Below are positions 1-8,618 of a stretch of 64,000 nucleotides of DNA, one piece after another. The stretch's first letter is position 1; every line of letters begins with the position of its first letter. The notes beneath the pieces are model-generated. The model did no database searches and was not told where the DNA came from. It was given only the letters and a program-made list of their open reading frames with translations. Origin of the DNA: Mycolicibacterium nivoides (GTDB taxonomy: Bacteria > Actinomycetota > Actinomycetes > Mycobacteriales > Mycobacteriaceae); the NCBI RefSeq assembly GCF_003855255.1, contig NZ_CP034072.1, forward strand, positions 3,818,145 through 3,882,144, given 5' to 3'. A program made the position numbers and the translations under genes.

Positions 1-152
1 AGCCGGATGGTCTCCTTGCGGTAGCGGTTGATGGCGTTCGGCAGGTACCGCATGGTCTCGCCGTAGAACAGCGCCTGCTCGCCGACGTTGTCGACGACCT
101 TGGGTACGCCGCGGAACAGCCGGCGGAAGCGGAGTGTGGCGTCATAGCTCAT
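1..152 (-). CDS. yrbE4B: YrbE4B, MlaE-family permease of the Mce4 sterol importer (5' end only)
   Basis: Only the first ~50 codons are in the window; the gene runs off the left edge. The ATG at 152 overlaps the TGA of yrbE4A by 4 bp (ATGA), the usual coupling of the two YrbE permeases in mce operons. The translated start (MSYDATLRFRRLF, then a VGEQALFYGE stretch) fits the second permease, which in family terms pairs with YrbE4A to form the membrane channel of the Mce4 cholesterol ABC-like importer. The assignment rests on order and this short N-terminus. Confidence 0.8.
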   Translation of the reverse strand, partial: MSYDATLRFRRLFRGVPKVVDNVGEQALFYGETMRYLPNAINRYRKETIR

Positions 153-913
153 CGCACGAGCACCCGGACCCCGATGGCCGTCATGATCACGTTGATCACG
201 AACAGGCAGATGAAGGCGTAGACCACCGTTTCGTTCACAGCGTTACCGACACCCTTCGGGCCTCCTTTTACGGTCAAACCGCGGTAGCAGCCGACCAGGC
301 CGGCGACCACGCCGAACAACAGCGCCTTGATCTCGGCCAGCACGAGCTCGCCGAGGCCGGTCAGCACCGTCAGGCCGTTGATGAAGGAACCCGGGTTGAC
401 GCCCTGCAGGAACACTGAGAAGACATAGCCACCGGCGAGGCCGATCGCACAGACCAGACCGTTGAGCAGCAGCGCCACGAAGGTCGAGGCCAGCACGCGG
501 GGCACGACCAGTCGCTGGATCGGATCGATGCCCAGCACGCGCATGGCGTCGATCTCTTCGCGGATGGTGCGGGCACCCAGGTCGGCGCAGATCGCCGTGG
601 CGCCCGCGCCGGCCACCACCAGCACGGTCACCACCGGGCCGAGCTGGGTGATGGTGCCGAAGGCGGTGCCGGCGCCGGAGAGGTCCGCGGCACCGATCTC
701 GCGAAGGAGGATGTTGAGGGTAAACGCGACCAAGACCGTGAACGGGATGGCGACCAGCAGGGTCGGCACCAACGAGACCCGGGCGATCATCCAGGTCTGA
801 TCCAGAAACTCTTTGAACTGGAACGGTCGACGGAACATCTTGGCGAAGGTGTCCAAGGACATCTCGACGAAGCCGCCCACGGCCCGGGCCGGAACCGCAA
901 GCTGTTCGATCAA
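149..913 (-). CDS. yrbE4A: YrbE4A, MlaE-family permease of the Mce4 sterol importer
   Basis: This 254-residue integral membrane protein of the MlaE/YrbE permease family has several hydrophobic segments (roughly 50-70, 90-112, 140-170, 195-215, 225-250). The family loop motif EEIDAMRVLGIDP is at 119-131. The family forms the inner-membrane part of Mce transporters; Mce4 imports cholesterol and related sterols in mycobacteria. The start is a TTG at 913 giving MIEQLAVPAR, which matches the usual YrbE4A N-terminus. It is the first gene of the mce4 operon and is translationally coupled to yrbE4B. Two KstR-type boxes lie upstream at 1054-1067 and 1142-1155, so sterol-dependent derepression is expected. 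Confidence 0.93.
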   Translation of the reverse strand: MIEQLAVPARAVGGFVEMSLDTFAKMFRRPFQFKEFLDQTWMIARVSLVPTLLVAIPFTVLVAFTLNILLREIGAADLSGAGTAFGTITQLGPVVTVLVVAGAGATAICADLGARTIREEIDAMRVLGIDPIQRLVVPRVLASTFVALLLNGLVCAIGLAGGYVFSVFLQGVNPGSFINGLTVLTGLGELVLAEIKALLFGVVAGLVGCYRGLTVKGGPKGVGNAVNETVVYAFICLFVINVIMTAIGVRVLVR

Positions 914-1053
914 CCTGGGCTCCGTTCTCGGGGTACTCGGGTGGGGGAAGTTCCGCGGAAACTCGCGTTAGCGAAAGTTTGACGGCCACGTGACGTGACC
1001 GCTCTCCCACCCCTTGGTCTTACGGTGCTCTTAGTGAGCCGGATCATACTAAC

Positions 1054-1067
1054 TAGAACACGTTCGC
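1054..1067. promoter_or_regulatory. KstR-type operator (degenerate right half) before mce4
   Basis: The sequence TAGAACACGTTCGC matches the core AACnnGTT of the KstR box TnnAACnnGTTnnA, but the last bases depart from the palindrome. It lies 141 bp upstream of yrbE4A in a 271 bp gene-free stretch (914-1184), whose only other recognisable element is the second, perfect box. KstR is the TetR repressor of mycobacterial cholesterol genes. Confidence 0.75.
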
Positions 1068-1141
1068 ACTGTCAAAGAATTCAAAATCCTCATGTCGGAC
1101 GCCGTTTTTGCAGCTCAGGGCGTACCGCACCAATCTTGAGT

Positions 1142-1155
1142 TAGAACACGTTCTA
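1142..1155. promoter_or_regulatory. KstR operator (perfect palindrome) before mce4
   Basis: TAGAACACGTTCTA is a perfect 14 bp palindrome matching the KstR consensus. It lies 29 bp downstream of the hsd4A stop and upstream of yrbE4A, so mce4 probably has its own KstR-controlled promoter in addition to any read-through from hsd4A. Confidence 0.88.
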
Positions 1156-1184
1156 CACATGTCGAGCGACGGTCAACGAGACCG

Positions 1185-2090
1185 TCAGTCTCGTGAATCC
1201 ATCAGCTCAGTGGCCGAGAATCCACGCCCCAGGTCACGATCAGCAAAGTAATCGTGCAACGTCCCGCTGAGGTCTGCCGGGTTCCAGGCATCGGAGTTCG
1301 CAGTGAAATGCTTCTCCGCTGTGGGCGGCGCGACCAACGTGACAGTTGGACCATAGACGATGAACAGCTGACCGTTGACAGCTTCGGACGCGGGCGCGGC
1401 CAGGAATCGCACAAGGGTGACGACATGGTCGGTCGACAGCGGGTCGACCTGGCCTTCGGGCGCATCCCCGAAGACGCCCACGGTCATTGCGGTACGGGCC
1501 CGCGGTGCGATCGCGTTGGCCCGTACACCGAAGCGCTCCAGGGCGCGGGCGGCCGACACCGTGAGCGCGGTGATGCCCGCCTTGGCGGCGCCGTAGTTGG
1601 GCTGACCGACGGGACCCGACAGCCCGGCCTCCGACGAGGTGTTGATGATCCGGCCGTAGACCGTGCCGTCCCCCGCCTTGGCCTTGTTGCGCCAGTAGAC
1701 CGCGGCATTGCGGGTCAACAGGAAGTGGCCGCGCAGGTGCACCGCGATGACCGCGTCCCACTCCTCGTCGCTCATGTTGAACAGGATCCGGTCGCGGGTG
1801 ATGCCCGCGTTGTTGACGACGATGTCCAGGCCACCCAGACCATCGGCGGTGGCGACCAGCTCGTCGGCGGTCGAGCGCGCGCTGATGTCCCCGGCAACGG
1901 CGACACCCTTGGAGCCGGCGGCCGCGATCTCGTCGAGGACGTCAGAGGACTCCAGTGCGCCGGCCATGTCGTTGACCACCACGGTCGCCCCGGCCTTGGC
2001 CAGGTCGACCGCCTCGGCGCGACCCAAGCCCGCGGCGGCACCAGTGACCACCGCCACTTTTCCGGACAGATCAATCTGAGCGTCGGTCAT
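1185..2090 (-). CDS. hsd4A: Hsd4A, 17beta-hydroxysteroid / beta-hydroxyacyl-CoA dehydrogenase (SDR)
   Basis: A 301-residue short-chain dehydrogenase with the cofactor loop TGAAAGLG at 16-23, NNAG at 92-95, Ser about 151 and catalytic Tyr165-x3-Lys169. The ~50-residue C-terminal extension beyond a minimal SDR resembles the dehydrogenase domain of peroxisomal multifunctional enzyme 2. Homologues (Rv3502c) oxidise the 3-hydroxyacyl-CoA intermediate of sterol side-chain beta-oxidation and can also act on 17beta-hydroxysteroids. The ATG at 2090 is 15 bp after fdxD, so the two genes probably share a transcript controlled from the KstR box at 2404-2417. Confidence 0.92.
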   Translation of the reverse strand: MTDAQIDLSGKVAVVTGAAAGLGRAEAVDLAKAGATVVVNDMAGALESSDVLDEIAAAGSKGVAVAGDISARSTADELVATADGLGGLDIVVNNAGITRDRILFNMSDEEWDAVIAVHLRGHFLLTRNAAVYWRNKAKAGDGTVYGRIINTSSEAGLSGPVGQPNYGAAKAGITALTVSAARALERFGVRANAIAPRARTAMTVGVFGDAPEGQVDPLSTDHVVTLVRFLAAPASEAVNGQLFIVYGPTVTLVAPPTAEKHFTANSDAWNPADLSGTLHDYFADRDLGRGFSATELMDSRD

Positions 2091-2105
2091 GATTTATGAA
2101 TACCT

Positions 2106-2297
2106 CTAGTCTTTTCGGATCAGGGCTGCCCGGGGGCATTCGGCGATGGACTGCTCGGCCAGATCCTCCTGGTCGGCAGGCACCGGATCGGACTTGACCA
2201 CGGCATAGTCGTCGTCATCAAGATCGAACAAATCGGGGGCAATACCCACGCACACCGCATTGCCTTCGCAGCGATCACGGTCCACTTCAACTCGCAT
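2106..2297 (-). CDS. fdxD: FdxD, single-cluster [3Fe-4S] ferredoxin
   Basis: A 63-residue acidic ferredoxin. Its only cysteines are Cys10, Cys16 and Cys54 (the last followed by Pro), with Asn13 in the middle of the CxxNxxC loop. This is the pattern of actinobacterial [3Fe-4S] ferredoxins that serve P450s and other redox enzymes. I chose the ATG at 2297 because a GAGGAGG ribosome site precedes it at the right distance; longer readings to 2363 lack one. It is the first gene of the operon with hsd4A and corresponds to Rv3503c. Its partner enzyme is not shown by the sequence; CYP142, KshA or the flavin dehydrogenases nearby are candidates. Confidence 0.9.
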   Translation of the reverse strand: MRVEVDRDRCEGNAVCVGIAPDLFDLDDDDYAVVKSDPVPADQEDLAEQSIAECPRAALIRKD

Positions 2298-2403
2298 GGC
2301 GACCTCCTCACAACGTGTGTACGCACGGGGCTGCGTGCGCGCAGCCACAGAATACGACCACACCTGACGGATACCAGTCCTGCACCGGCCTGGATCCTAA
2401 GAC

Positions 2404-2417
2404 TAGAACGTGTTACA
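2404..2417. promoter_or_regulatory. KstR operator between fdxD and fadE26
   Basis: TAGAACGTGTTACA matches the KstR consensus and lies in the 165 bp divergent gap, about 45 bp before the fadE26 start and 107 bp before fdxD. One site can repress both fdxD-hsd4A and fadE26-fadE27-fadD17. Confidence 0.88.
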
Positions 2418-2462
2418 ACCAGGTGAGAACTCAGGTCTATCAAGCAGTGAGGATGCAGCGGA

Positions 2463-3641
2463 ATGCGGATCGGTTACACCCCCGAGCAGGAGGAGCTGCG
2501 CCGCGAGTTGCGCGCATACTTCTCCAAGTTGATGACGCCGGAGCGCGTTGAGGCACTCAGCTCGTCAGAGGGCGAGATGGGACGCGGCAACGTCTATCGC
2601 GAGACCGTCGCACAGATGGGCAAGGACGGCTGGCTCACGCTGAGCTGGCCCAAGGAGTACGGCGGGCAGGCCCGGCCGCCGATGGACGGGCTGATCTTCA
2701 CCGACGAGGCCGCGATCGCCGGCGCCCCGGTGCCGTTCCTGACCATCAACAGTGTCGCGCCGACGATCATGCACTTCGGCACCGAGGAACAGAAGAAGTT
2801 CTTCCTGCCCAAGATCGCCGCGGGCGAGCTGCACTTCGCCATCGGCTATTCGGAGCCGGGCGCGGGCACCGACCTGGCGGCACTGCGGACCACCGCGGTA
2901 CGCGACGGCGATGACTACGTGGTCAACGGCCAGAAGATGTGGACCAGCCTGATCGCCTACGCCGACTACGTGTGGCTGGCCGTGCGCACCAACCCCGAGG
3001 CCAAGAAACACCGCGGCATCTCGATGCTGATCATGCCGACGACCGCCGAGGGCTTCTCCTGGACGCCGGTGCACACCATGTCCGGCGTGGACACCAGCGC
3101 CACCTACTACCAGGACGTTCGCATCCCGGTCACCAACCTGGTCGGCGAGGAGAATGCCGGCTGGAAGCTCGTGACCAACCAGCTCAACCACGAGCGCGTC
3201 GCGCTGGTGTCGTCGCAGCCGATCTACGTCGCGCTGGACGGGGTCCGCGAGTGGGCCCAGAACACCAAGGACGTACACGGCAAGCGGGTCATCGACTCCG
3301 AGTGGGTTCAGCTCAACCTGGCCCGCGTGCACGCCAAGGCCGAGGTGCTCAAGCTGATCAACTGGGAACTGTCTTCGGGCACCGAGGCCCCGTCTCCCGC
3401 GGATGCGTCGGCAGCCAAGGTGTACGGCACCGAGCTGGCCACCGAGGCCTACCGCTTGCTGATGGAGGTGCTGGGCACCTCGGCGACGCTTCGCCCGGAC
3501 AGCAAGGGCGCGCTGCTGCGTGGCCGCATCGAGCGGTTCCACCGGTCGGCGCTGATCCTGACCTTCGGCGGCGGCACCAACGAGATTCAGCGCGACATCA
3601 TCGGCATGGTCGCGCTCGGCCTGCCCCGAGTGAACCGGTAA
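2463..3641 (+). CDS. fadE26: FadE26 (ChsE4), acyl-CoA dehydrogenase for the sterol side chain
   Basis: This 392-residue acyl-CoA dehydrogenase subunit has the flavin/substrate motif IGYSEPGAGTDLA near 127-139 and ends with the TFGGGTNEIQRDIIG cofactor loop. Glu244 in NHERVAL sits at the catalytic-base position expected for the active subunit. In M. tuberculosis the homologue forms an alpha2beta2 complex with FadE27 and starts beta-oxidation of 3-oxo-cholest-4-en-26-oyl-CoA. It is the first gene of a tight operon, 12 bp before fadE27, with a KstR box upstream. The ATG at 2463 follows a GAGGA ribosome site. Confidence 0.93.
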   Translation: MRIGYTPEQEELRRELRAYFSKLMTPERVEALSSSEGEMGRGNVYRETVAQMGKDGWLTLSWPKEYGGQARPPMDGLIFTDEAAIAGAPVPFLTINSVAPTIMHFGTEEQKKFFLPKIAAGELHFAIGYSEPGAGTDLAALRTTAVRDGDDYVVNGQKMWTSLIAYADYVWLAVRTNPEAKKHRGISMLIMPTTAEGFSWTPVHTMSGVDTSATYYQDVRIPVTNLVGEENAGWKLVTNQLNHERVALVSSQPIYVALDGVREWAQNTKDVHGKRVIDSEWVQLNLARVHAKAEVLKLINWELSSGTEAPSPADASAAKVYGTELATEAYRLLMEVLGTSATLRPDSKGALLRGRIERFHRSALILTFGGGTNEIQRDIIGMVALGLPRVNR

Positions 3642-3653
3642 GGACGCAAACCA

Positions 3654-4751
3654 ATGGATTTCAAGACGACCGAAGCCGCCATCGATCTGGGCGGCCTGGT
3701 ACGCACGATCACCGAATCGGTGTGCACCCCGGAACGCCAGCGTGAGCTCGACGGGCTGGAGCAGCGTTTCGACGCCGATCTGTGGACCAAACTGGCCGAA
3801 GCCGACGTCCTGTCGGCCGCGGCACCGGAATCGGTGGGCGGCGGTGGATTCGGCGTGCTCGAGCAGGTCGCTGTCCTGACCGCGCTGGGCCGACAGCTGG
3901 CCGCCGTGCCGTACCTGGACTCCGTGGTGCTGGGTGCCGGAGCGCTGGCCGCGTTCGGATCCGAGGAGCTGCGCACCGAGTGGGCCCAGCCCGCGGTGGC
4001 CGGCGACAAGATCCTCGCCGTGGCCCTGGACGGCGAAATGGGCCAGGGGCCGGTTCAGGCTCAGACCGACGGTTCGGGCTACCGGCTCACCGGCACCCGC
4101 ACCCAGGTGAACTACGGGCCGGTGGCCGACGCGTTCCTGGTTCCGGCCGAAATCGATTCCGGGGTCGGCGTTTTCCTGGTCGCCAAGGATGATCCAGGTG
4201 TCACCGTCTCTGCGCTGAGCACCACCGGCAAGGGCAGCGTCGCCCATCTGGAACTGCAGGGCACCACGGTGGACGCCGCCCGCCTCGTCGGCGGTGCGGA
4301 GGTCGTGCGGTGGCTCACCACATACTCGGCGTTGGGCCACAGCGCCTTCCAGTTCGGTGTGCTGGAGCGGGCGCTGGAACTGACGTCCGAGTACGCCCGT
4401 GAGCGCGAACAGTTCGACCGGCCGATCGGCAGCTTCCAGGCTGTCTCGTCACGCCTCGCTGACGGCTACATCGACATCCAGGGCCTGCGTCTGACGCTGA
4501 CCCAGGCCGCCTGGCGACTGTCGGAGGATCTGCCCGCCGACATCGATGTCGCCAGCGCGGCGTTCTGGGCCGCCGAGGCCGGCCATCGTGTCGCGCACAC
4601 CACGGTGCACGTGCACGGCGGTGTCGGCATCGACATGGACCACCCGGTGCACCGGTACTTCCTGGCCGCCAAGCAGACCGAGTTCGGCGTCGGTGGGGCG
4701 ACAGGGCAGCTGCTGCGCATCGGCCGCGAACTCGCGGACACACCGGTCTAG
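3654..4751 (+). CDS. fadE27: FadE27 (ChsE5), partner acyl-CoA dehydrogenase subunit
   Basis: A 365-residue acyl-CoA dehydrogenase subunit, shorter and more diverged than FadE26. It keeps the ERExFDRPIGSFQA segment near 245-262 and the VHVHGGVGIDMDHP loop near the C-terminus. Paired ACAD subunits of this type share one flavin site per dimer interface, with the catalytic base in the partner subunit. It begins 12 bp after fadE26 behind an AAGGA site and ends 2 bp before fadD17, so co-transcription and complex formation with FadE26 are expected. Confidence 0.92.
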   Translation: MDFKTTEAAIDLGGLVRTITESVCTPERQRELDGLEQRFDADLWTKLAEADVLSAAAPESVGGGGFGVLEQVAVLTALGRQLAAVPYLDSVVLGAGALAAFGSEELRTEWAQPAVAGDKILAVALDGEMGQGPVQAQTDGSGYRLTGTRTQVNYGPVADAFLVPAEIDSGVGVFLVAKDDPGVTVSALSTTGKGSVAHLELQGTTVDAARLVGGAEVVRWLTTYSALGHSAFQFGVLERALELTSEYAREREQFDRPIGSFQAVSSRLADGYIDIQGLRLTLTQAAWRLSEDLPADIDVASAAFWAAEAGHRVAHTTVHVHGGVGIDMDHPVHRYFLAAKQTEFGVGGATGQLLRIGRELADTPV

Positions 4752-4753
4752 GG

Positions 4754-6265
4754 ATGGGGGGTCCAACCGCCGAGCCGACGGTCACCGAGCTGCTGGTCCC
4801 GCTGGCCGAGGTCACCGACCGTGGCCTCTACCAAGAGGATTCGTTCGTCAGCTGGGCCGACCACATCGCCGCCGGCGCGCAACTGGCCGCGGCGCTGCGG
4901 GCGCGGTTGGACCCCTCGAAACCCCCGCACATCGGGGCACTCCTCGGCAACACCACATTTTTCTCCAGCCTGCTGGTGGCCGCGGGCCTGAGCGGGCTGG
5001 TGCCCGTCGGGCTCAACCAGACCCGCCGCGGTGAGGCGCTGGCCCGCGATATCGCCAAGGCCGACTGCCAGCTGGTGCTGGCCGACAATCCCGACGCGGT
5101 ACCCCCCGGAGTGGATTTCATCGATGTCGAATCTGCCGACTGGGCTGCCGAACTCGCGTCGTATCTGGACACTCCGGTGACGTTCGCCGATCTGTCGGCC
5201 GACGACCTGTTCATGCTCATCTTCACCTCGGGAACCAGTGGCGATCCCAAGGCCGTGCGGGTCACCCACGACAAGGTGGCGTTTCCGGGCCGGATGCTGG
5301 CCGACCGCTTCGGGCTGGGTCCGGACGACACCGTGTACCTGTCGATGCCGCTGTTCCACTCCAACGCGATCATGGCCGGCTGGGCCGTCGCCGCGGCGGC
5401 CGGTGCGTCGATCGCGTTGCGCCGCAAGTTCTCCGCCTCCGGTTTCATGCCCGACATCCGCCGCTTCGGCGCCACCTACGCCAACTACGTCGGCAAGCCG
5501 CTGTCTTACATCCTGGCCACCGAACCTGCGCCCGACGATGCCGACAATCCGCTGCGGTTCCTCTACGGCAACGAGGGGGCGCCGCGCGATCTGGGCCGGT
5601 TCGCCGAGCGGTTCGGGGTGACGGTGGTCGACGGATTCGGTTCCAGCGAAGGCGGTGTGGCGATCGCCCGCACTCCCGACACCCCCGAAGATGCCCTCGG
5701 CCCGCTCACCGACCAGGTGGCGATCGTCGACGTGGACACCGGCGAGCCGTGCCCACCCGGAGTGGTCGGCGAGTTGGTGAACCCGACCGGCGCGGGCTGG
5801 TTCCGCGGCTACTACAACGATCCCGAAGCCGAAGCCGACCGCATGACCGGCGGCGTCTACCACACCGGCGATCTGGCCTACCTCGACGAGAACGGCTACG
5901 CGCACTTCGCCGGGCGTCTGGGCGACTGGATGCGGGTCGACGGCGAGAATCTGGGAACCGCGCCGATCGAACGAATCTTGCTGCGCCACCCCGACGTTGC
6001 CGAAGTCGCGGTGTACCCGATCCCCGACCCCGACGTGGGCGATCAGGTGATGGCCGCGCTGGTGCTGACTGCGGGCAAGCCGTTCGACATCGACAGCTTC
6101 GGGAAGTTTCTTCATGAGCAGCCCGATCTGGGACCCAAGCAGTGGCCGTCGTATGTGCGGGTCGGCACCGGGCTGCCACGTACCGAGACGTTCAAGGTGA
6201 TCAAGCGACAGTTGTCGGCCGAGGGCACCGAGTGTGCCGACCCGGTCTGGTCGATCCCCCGCTAG
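4754..6265 (+). CDS. fadD17: FadD17, steroid side-chain acyl-CoA synthetase
   Basis: A 503-residue ANL-superfamily adenylate-forming ligase. The AMP loop TSGTSGDPKAV is near 157-167, the GFGSSEGG motif in the middle, and TGDLAYLDENGYAHFAGR near the hinge. The C-terminal lysine lies in TETFKVIKRQL. Family knowledge links FadD17 to CoA activation of steroid carboxylates with partly shortened side chains (about C24), feeding the ACADs encoded just upstream. The ATG is 2 bp after the fadE27 stop. This is the last gene of the fadE26 operon. Confidence 0.9.
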   Translation: MGGPTAEPTVTELLVPLAEVTDRGLYQEDSFVSWADHIAAGAQLAAALRARLDPSKPPHIGALLGNTTFFSSLLVAAGLSGLVPVGLNQTRRGEALARDIAKADCQLVLADNPDAVPPGVDFIDVESADWAAELASYLDTPVTFADLSADDLFMLIFTSGTSGDPKAVRVTHDKVAFPGRMLADRFGLGPDDTVYLSMPLFHSNAIMAGWAVAAAAGASIALRRKFSASGFMPDIRRFGATYANYVGKPLSYILATEPAPDDADNPLRFLYGNEGAPRDLGRFAERFGVTVVDGFGSSEGGVAIARTPDTPEDALGPLTDQVAIVDVDTGEPCPPGVVGELVNPTGAGWFRGYYNDPEAEADRMTGGVYHTGDLAYLDENGYAHFAGRLGDWMRVDGENLGTAPIERILLRHPDVAEVAVYPIPDPDVGDQVMAALVLTAGKPFDIDSFGKFLHEQPDLGPKQWPSYVRVGTGLPRTETFKVIKRQLSAEGTECADPVWSIPR

Positions 6266-6335
6266 CCCCACACCTGCCCGGCACCCGCGCCAATCATTTC
6301 GATACCATCGGCATCGAAACGTTGAGAGGCGGACC

Positions 6336-7310
6336 ATGCACATCGCAGTGACCGGGGGCACCGGCTATCTCGGAGCCCACACCGTCCGGGGCTTGCTGGC
6401 CGCGGGCCATCGAATCCGCCTGCTGGTCGCGCCGGGTTGCGGTGACGACGAGGTGATCGGCCACCTCGCCGAGCTCGGTGAGATGTCGGTGCTGCAAGGC
6501 GACATCCGGGACAGCGGCACCGTAGGGGACCTGCTGTCGGGGTGCGACGCCCTGATCCACGCCGCGGGCATCGTCGGCACCGATCGCCGGCGCGAGCAGC
6601 TGATGTGGGAGATCAACGCGCACGCGACAGAGGCCGTGCTGAACCGTGCCGTCGAGGCCGGGCTCGATCCCATCGTCTCGGTCAGCAGCTACAGCTCACT
6701 GTTCCCGCCACCGAACGGGGTGATCTCCGCCGACACCCCGCCGGCGTCGGGCCGCAGCCCCTACGCCCAGACCAAGGCCTATGCCGATCGGGCGGCCCGA
6801 CGACTGCAGGACGCCGGGGCCCCGGTGGTGGTCACCTACCCGTCGAGCGTGGTGGGTCCGGCCTACTTCACCGCCGCCGGGGTCACCGAGCGCGGCTGGG
6901 CACCGATCGCCAAGGCCGGTCTGGCGCCCCGGATGACCGGCGGCATGCAGATGATCGACGTGCGCGACGTCGCGCTGGTGCACGAGCGGCTGATGGTGCC
7001 CGGGCGCGGACCCAAGCGCTACGTCTGCGGCGGCGTGATGGTGTCGTTCAACGAGATGATCGATGTTCTCGAACAGGGAACCGGGCGCAAGGTCCGCCGA
7101 ATCCCTTTGCCGGGGAGCCTTTTCCGGGGCATCGGCTGGTGCTCGGATCTGCTCGGCGGGGTGCTTCCGCTCGGTGACGGGATCAGCCACGAGGCCGCAC
7201 TGCTGCTCACCGCCGCCACCCCCACCGACGACAGGAGCACGCTGGCCGATCTGGGCATCGAAGCATGGCGTTCGCCGCAGGACGCGATGCTCGCCTCATT
7301 CGGCAGGTGA
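6336..7310 (+). CDS. NAD-dependent epimerase/dehydratase-family (extended SDR) protein
   Basis: A 324-residue extended SDR with the N-terminal NAD loop TGGTGYLG at 6-13, an SVSSYSS segment near 110, and Tyr143-x3-Lys147 (YAQTK). It resembles the 3beta-hydroxysteroid dehydrogenase/isomerase-like branch, but the substrate cannot be read from sequence. I take the ATG at 6336 because GAGAGGCGG lies just upstream and the glycine loop then falls at the usual place; the frame stays open to 6234. It is 70 bp after fadD17 with no KstR box, so it may lie outside the sterol operon. Its 3' end overlaps the convergent TetR gene by 15 bp. Confidence 0.8.
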   Translation: MHIAVTGGTGYLGAHTVRGLLAAGHRIRLLVAPGCGDDEVIGHLAELGEMSVLQGDIRDSGTVGDLLSGCDALIHAAGIVGTDRRREQLMWEINAHATEAVLNRAVEAGLDPIVSVSSYSSLFPPPNGVISADTPPASGRSPYAQTKAYADRAARRLQDAGAPVVVTYPSSVVGPAYFTAAGVTERGWAPIAKAGLAPRMTGGMQMIDVRDVALVHERLMVPGRGPKRYVCGGVMVSFNEMIDVLEQGTGRKVRRIPLPGSLFRGIGWCSDLLGGVLPLGDGISHEAALLLTAATPTDDRSTLADLGIEAWRSPQDAMLASFGR

Positions 7311-7850
7311 CACACCCAGGGCCTGGCTGAGCAGCCGCACCAGCCGCTGCTGCAGTTCGGGCGAATCGTCGTCGGTCGCCACCGTGGTGGTGAACAGCGC
7401 CGCCCCGGCCGCCATCGACAGCACAGCCTTCGCGTCCGATTCCGTCCCGTAGCCTCTGGCCGCGAACATCTCGATCGCCGGCCCGCTGAACCCGTCCCAC
7501 AGCGCTTTACGCATCGCGGCGTTCTCGCGCAGTGCCAGCAGCAATCCGGGCACCGCCTCACTCACATCGGGACGGCTGAACAGCTGATGGCTGCCGCACA
7601 CCACCCAGTCGATCCAGCCGGCCAGGTCGGTGCCGGAAAACGGTGACATGTCGGGTGATTCGCCGAGTATCGCGTGCAGCACCAGCTCGGCCTTCGACGA
7701 CCACCGCCGGTTCAGACTGGACCTGCCCACCCCGGAACGCGCCGCGACCAACCGAACGCTCAGGTCGTCCCAGCCCACCTCGACCAGCAGCTCACGCGTG
7801 GCCGCGAGCACCCGCTCGTCGATCGACGTGTCGCGTGGTCGCCCGGCCAT
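7296..7850 (-). CDS. TetR-family transcriptional regulator
   Basis: A 184-residue regulator with an N-terminal TetR helix-turn-helix (IDERVLAATRELLVEVG, then SVRLVAARSGVGRSSLNRRW) and a helical ligand-binding C-terminus. The ATG at 7850 follows CGGGGA; an ATG at 7868 would add six residues without a ribosome site. It is divergent from the AraC-type gene across about 40 bp, so it may control that gene, itself, or the convergent epimerase. The ligand is unknown. Confidence 0.85.
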   Translation of the reverse strand: MAGRPRDTSIDERVLAATRELLVEVGWDDLSVRLVAARSGVGRSSLNRRWSSKAELVLHAILGESPDMSPFSGTDLAGWIDWVVCGSHQLFSRPDVSEAVPGLLLALRENAAMRKALWDGFSGPAIEMFAARGYGTESDAKAVLSMAAGAALFTTTVATDDDSPELQQRLVRLLSQALGVSPAE

Positions 7851-7892
7851 TCCCCGATTCAACCGCATGGTGGCGCGAGTAGCGTCGGAGAC

Positions 7893-8618
7893 GTGGGCTA
7901 CCGCGAACACCGTCCGCCGCCACGCCTCGGCGAGCTCGTGGAGTGCCGGTGGGTCCGCACCGGCCCGGCAGAACCCGGCCGGATACTGCCCGACGGCTGC
8001 ATGGACCTGATCCAGATGGGCGGCCGGATCGTCGTGGCCGGCCCCGACACCACGGCATTCATCGCCGCGGGCGGCCGCGATCCGGTGCAGGGGTTGCGGT
8101 TTCGGCCCGGAGCCCTGCCGCGCCTGCTCGGCGTCCCCGCCTCTGAACTCCGCAACACCCGGGTCGACCTGAATGAACTGCGCCGGATCGACCGGGGCGG
8201 CTCACTCGAAGAGCTTGCCGAAACGCTCGCGTCGGAACGGCCACGCACCGAGACCGCACCCTGGCCGCTGCCGGCACTGCGCGACGTCACGCGCCGGCTG
8301 GCCGCCGGCGAATCCGTCTCCGCGACAGCGCGCCATGCCGGCTGGTCGAACCGGACCATGCAGCGGCAGTGCGCGGCGGTCTACGGATACGGGCCGGCGA
8401 CGTTGCGCCGCATCCTCCGGTTCCGCCGCGCGGTCGGGCTGATCGGCACCGGCCTGAGCGCAGGCGCGGTCGCGGCACAGGCCGGCTATGCCGACCAGCC
8501 CCACCTGCACCGCGAGGTCCGCGCCCTGGCCGGGGTGCCATGGCGTCAGCTCCGTCAGCTTCCCGATGCCGCGAACAGGTCCACCGAGGTCCCGTCGGGA
8601 TCTTCGACGGTGGCATAA
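7893..8618 (+). CDS. AraC-family transcriptional regulator, short form
   Basis: A 241-residue regulator. The N-terminal half (LGELVECRW, ILPDGCMDLI, GLRFRPGALP) is the small sensor region seen in AraC proteins of the DUF6597 type. The C-terminal half carries two HTH motifs (VSATARHAGWSNRTMQRQ and AGAVAAQAGYADQPHLHREV). The start is the GTG at 7893 behind GTCGGAG; the frame is open further upstream but crosses the divergent TetR start. Its last 64 bp overlap the convergent VOC gene, so the exact C-terminus serves two genes. Confidence 0.82.
   Translation: MGYREHRPPPRLGELVECRWVRTGPAEPGRILPDGCMDLIQMGGRIVVAGPDTTAFIAAGGRDPVQGLRFRPGALPRLLGVPASELRNTRVDLNELRRIDRGGSLEELAETLASERPRTETAPWPLPALRDVTRRLAAGESVSATARHAGWSNRTMQRQCAAVYGYGPATLRRILRFRRAVGLIGTGLSAGAVAAQAGYADQPHLHREVRALAGVPWRQLRQLPDAANRSTEVPSGSSTVA

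Noticed and set aside
2565..4340. 591-codon open frame antisense to fadE26 and fadE27
   Set aside because: It is a GC-rich shadow: its protein has low-complexity Arg/Gly/His composition and no domains, while the opposite strand encodes clear acyl-CoA dehydrogenases.
4748..6361. 537-codon open frame antisense to fadD17
   Set aside because: Shadow frame of a strongly supported ligase gene; no motif or ribosome site.
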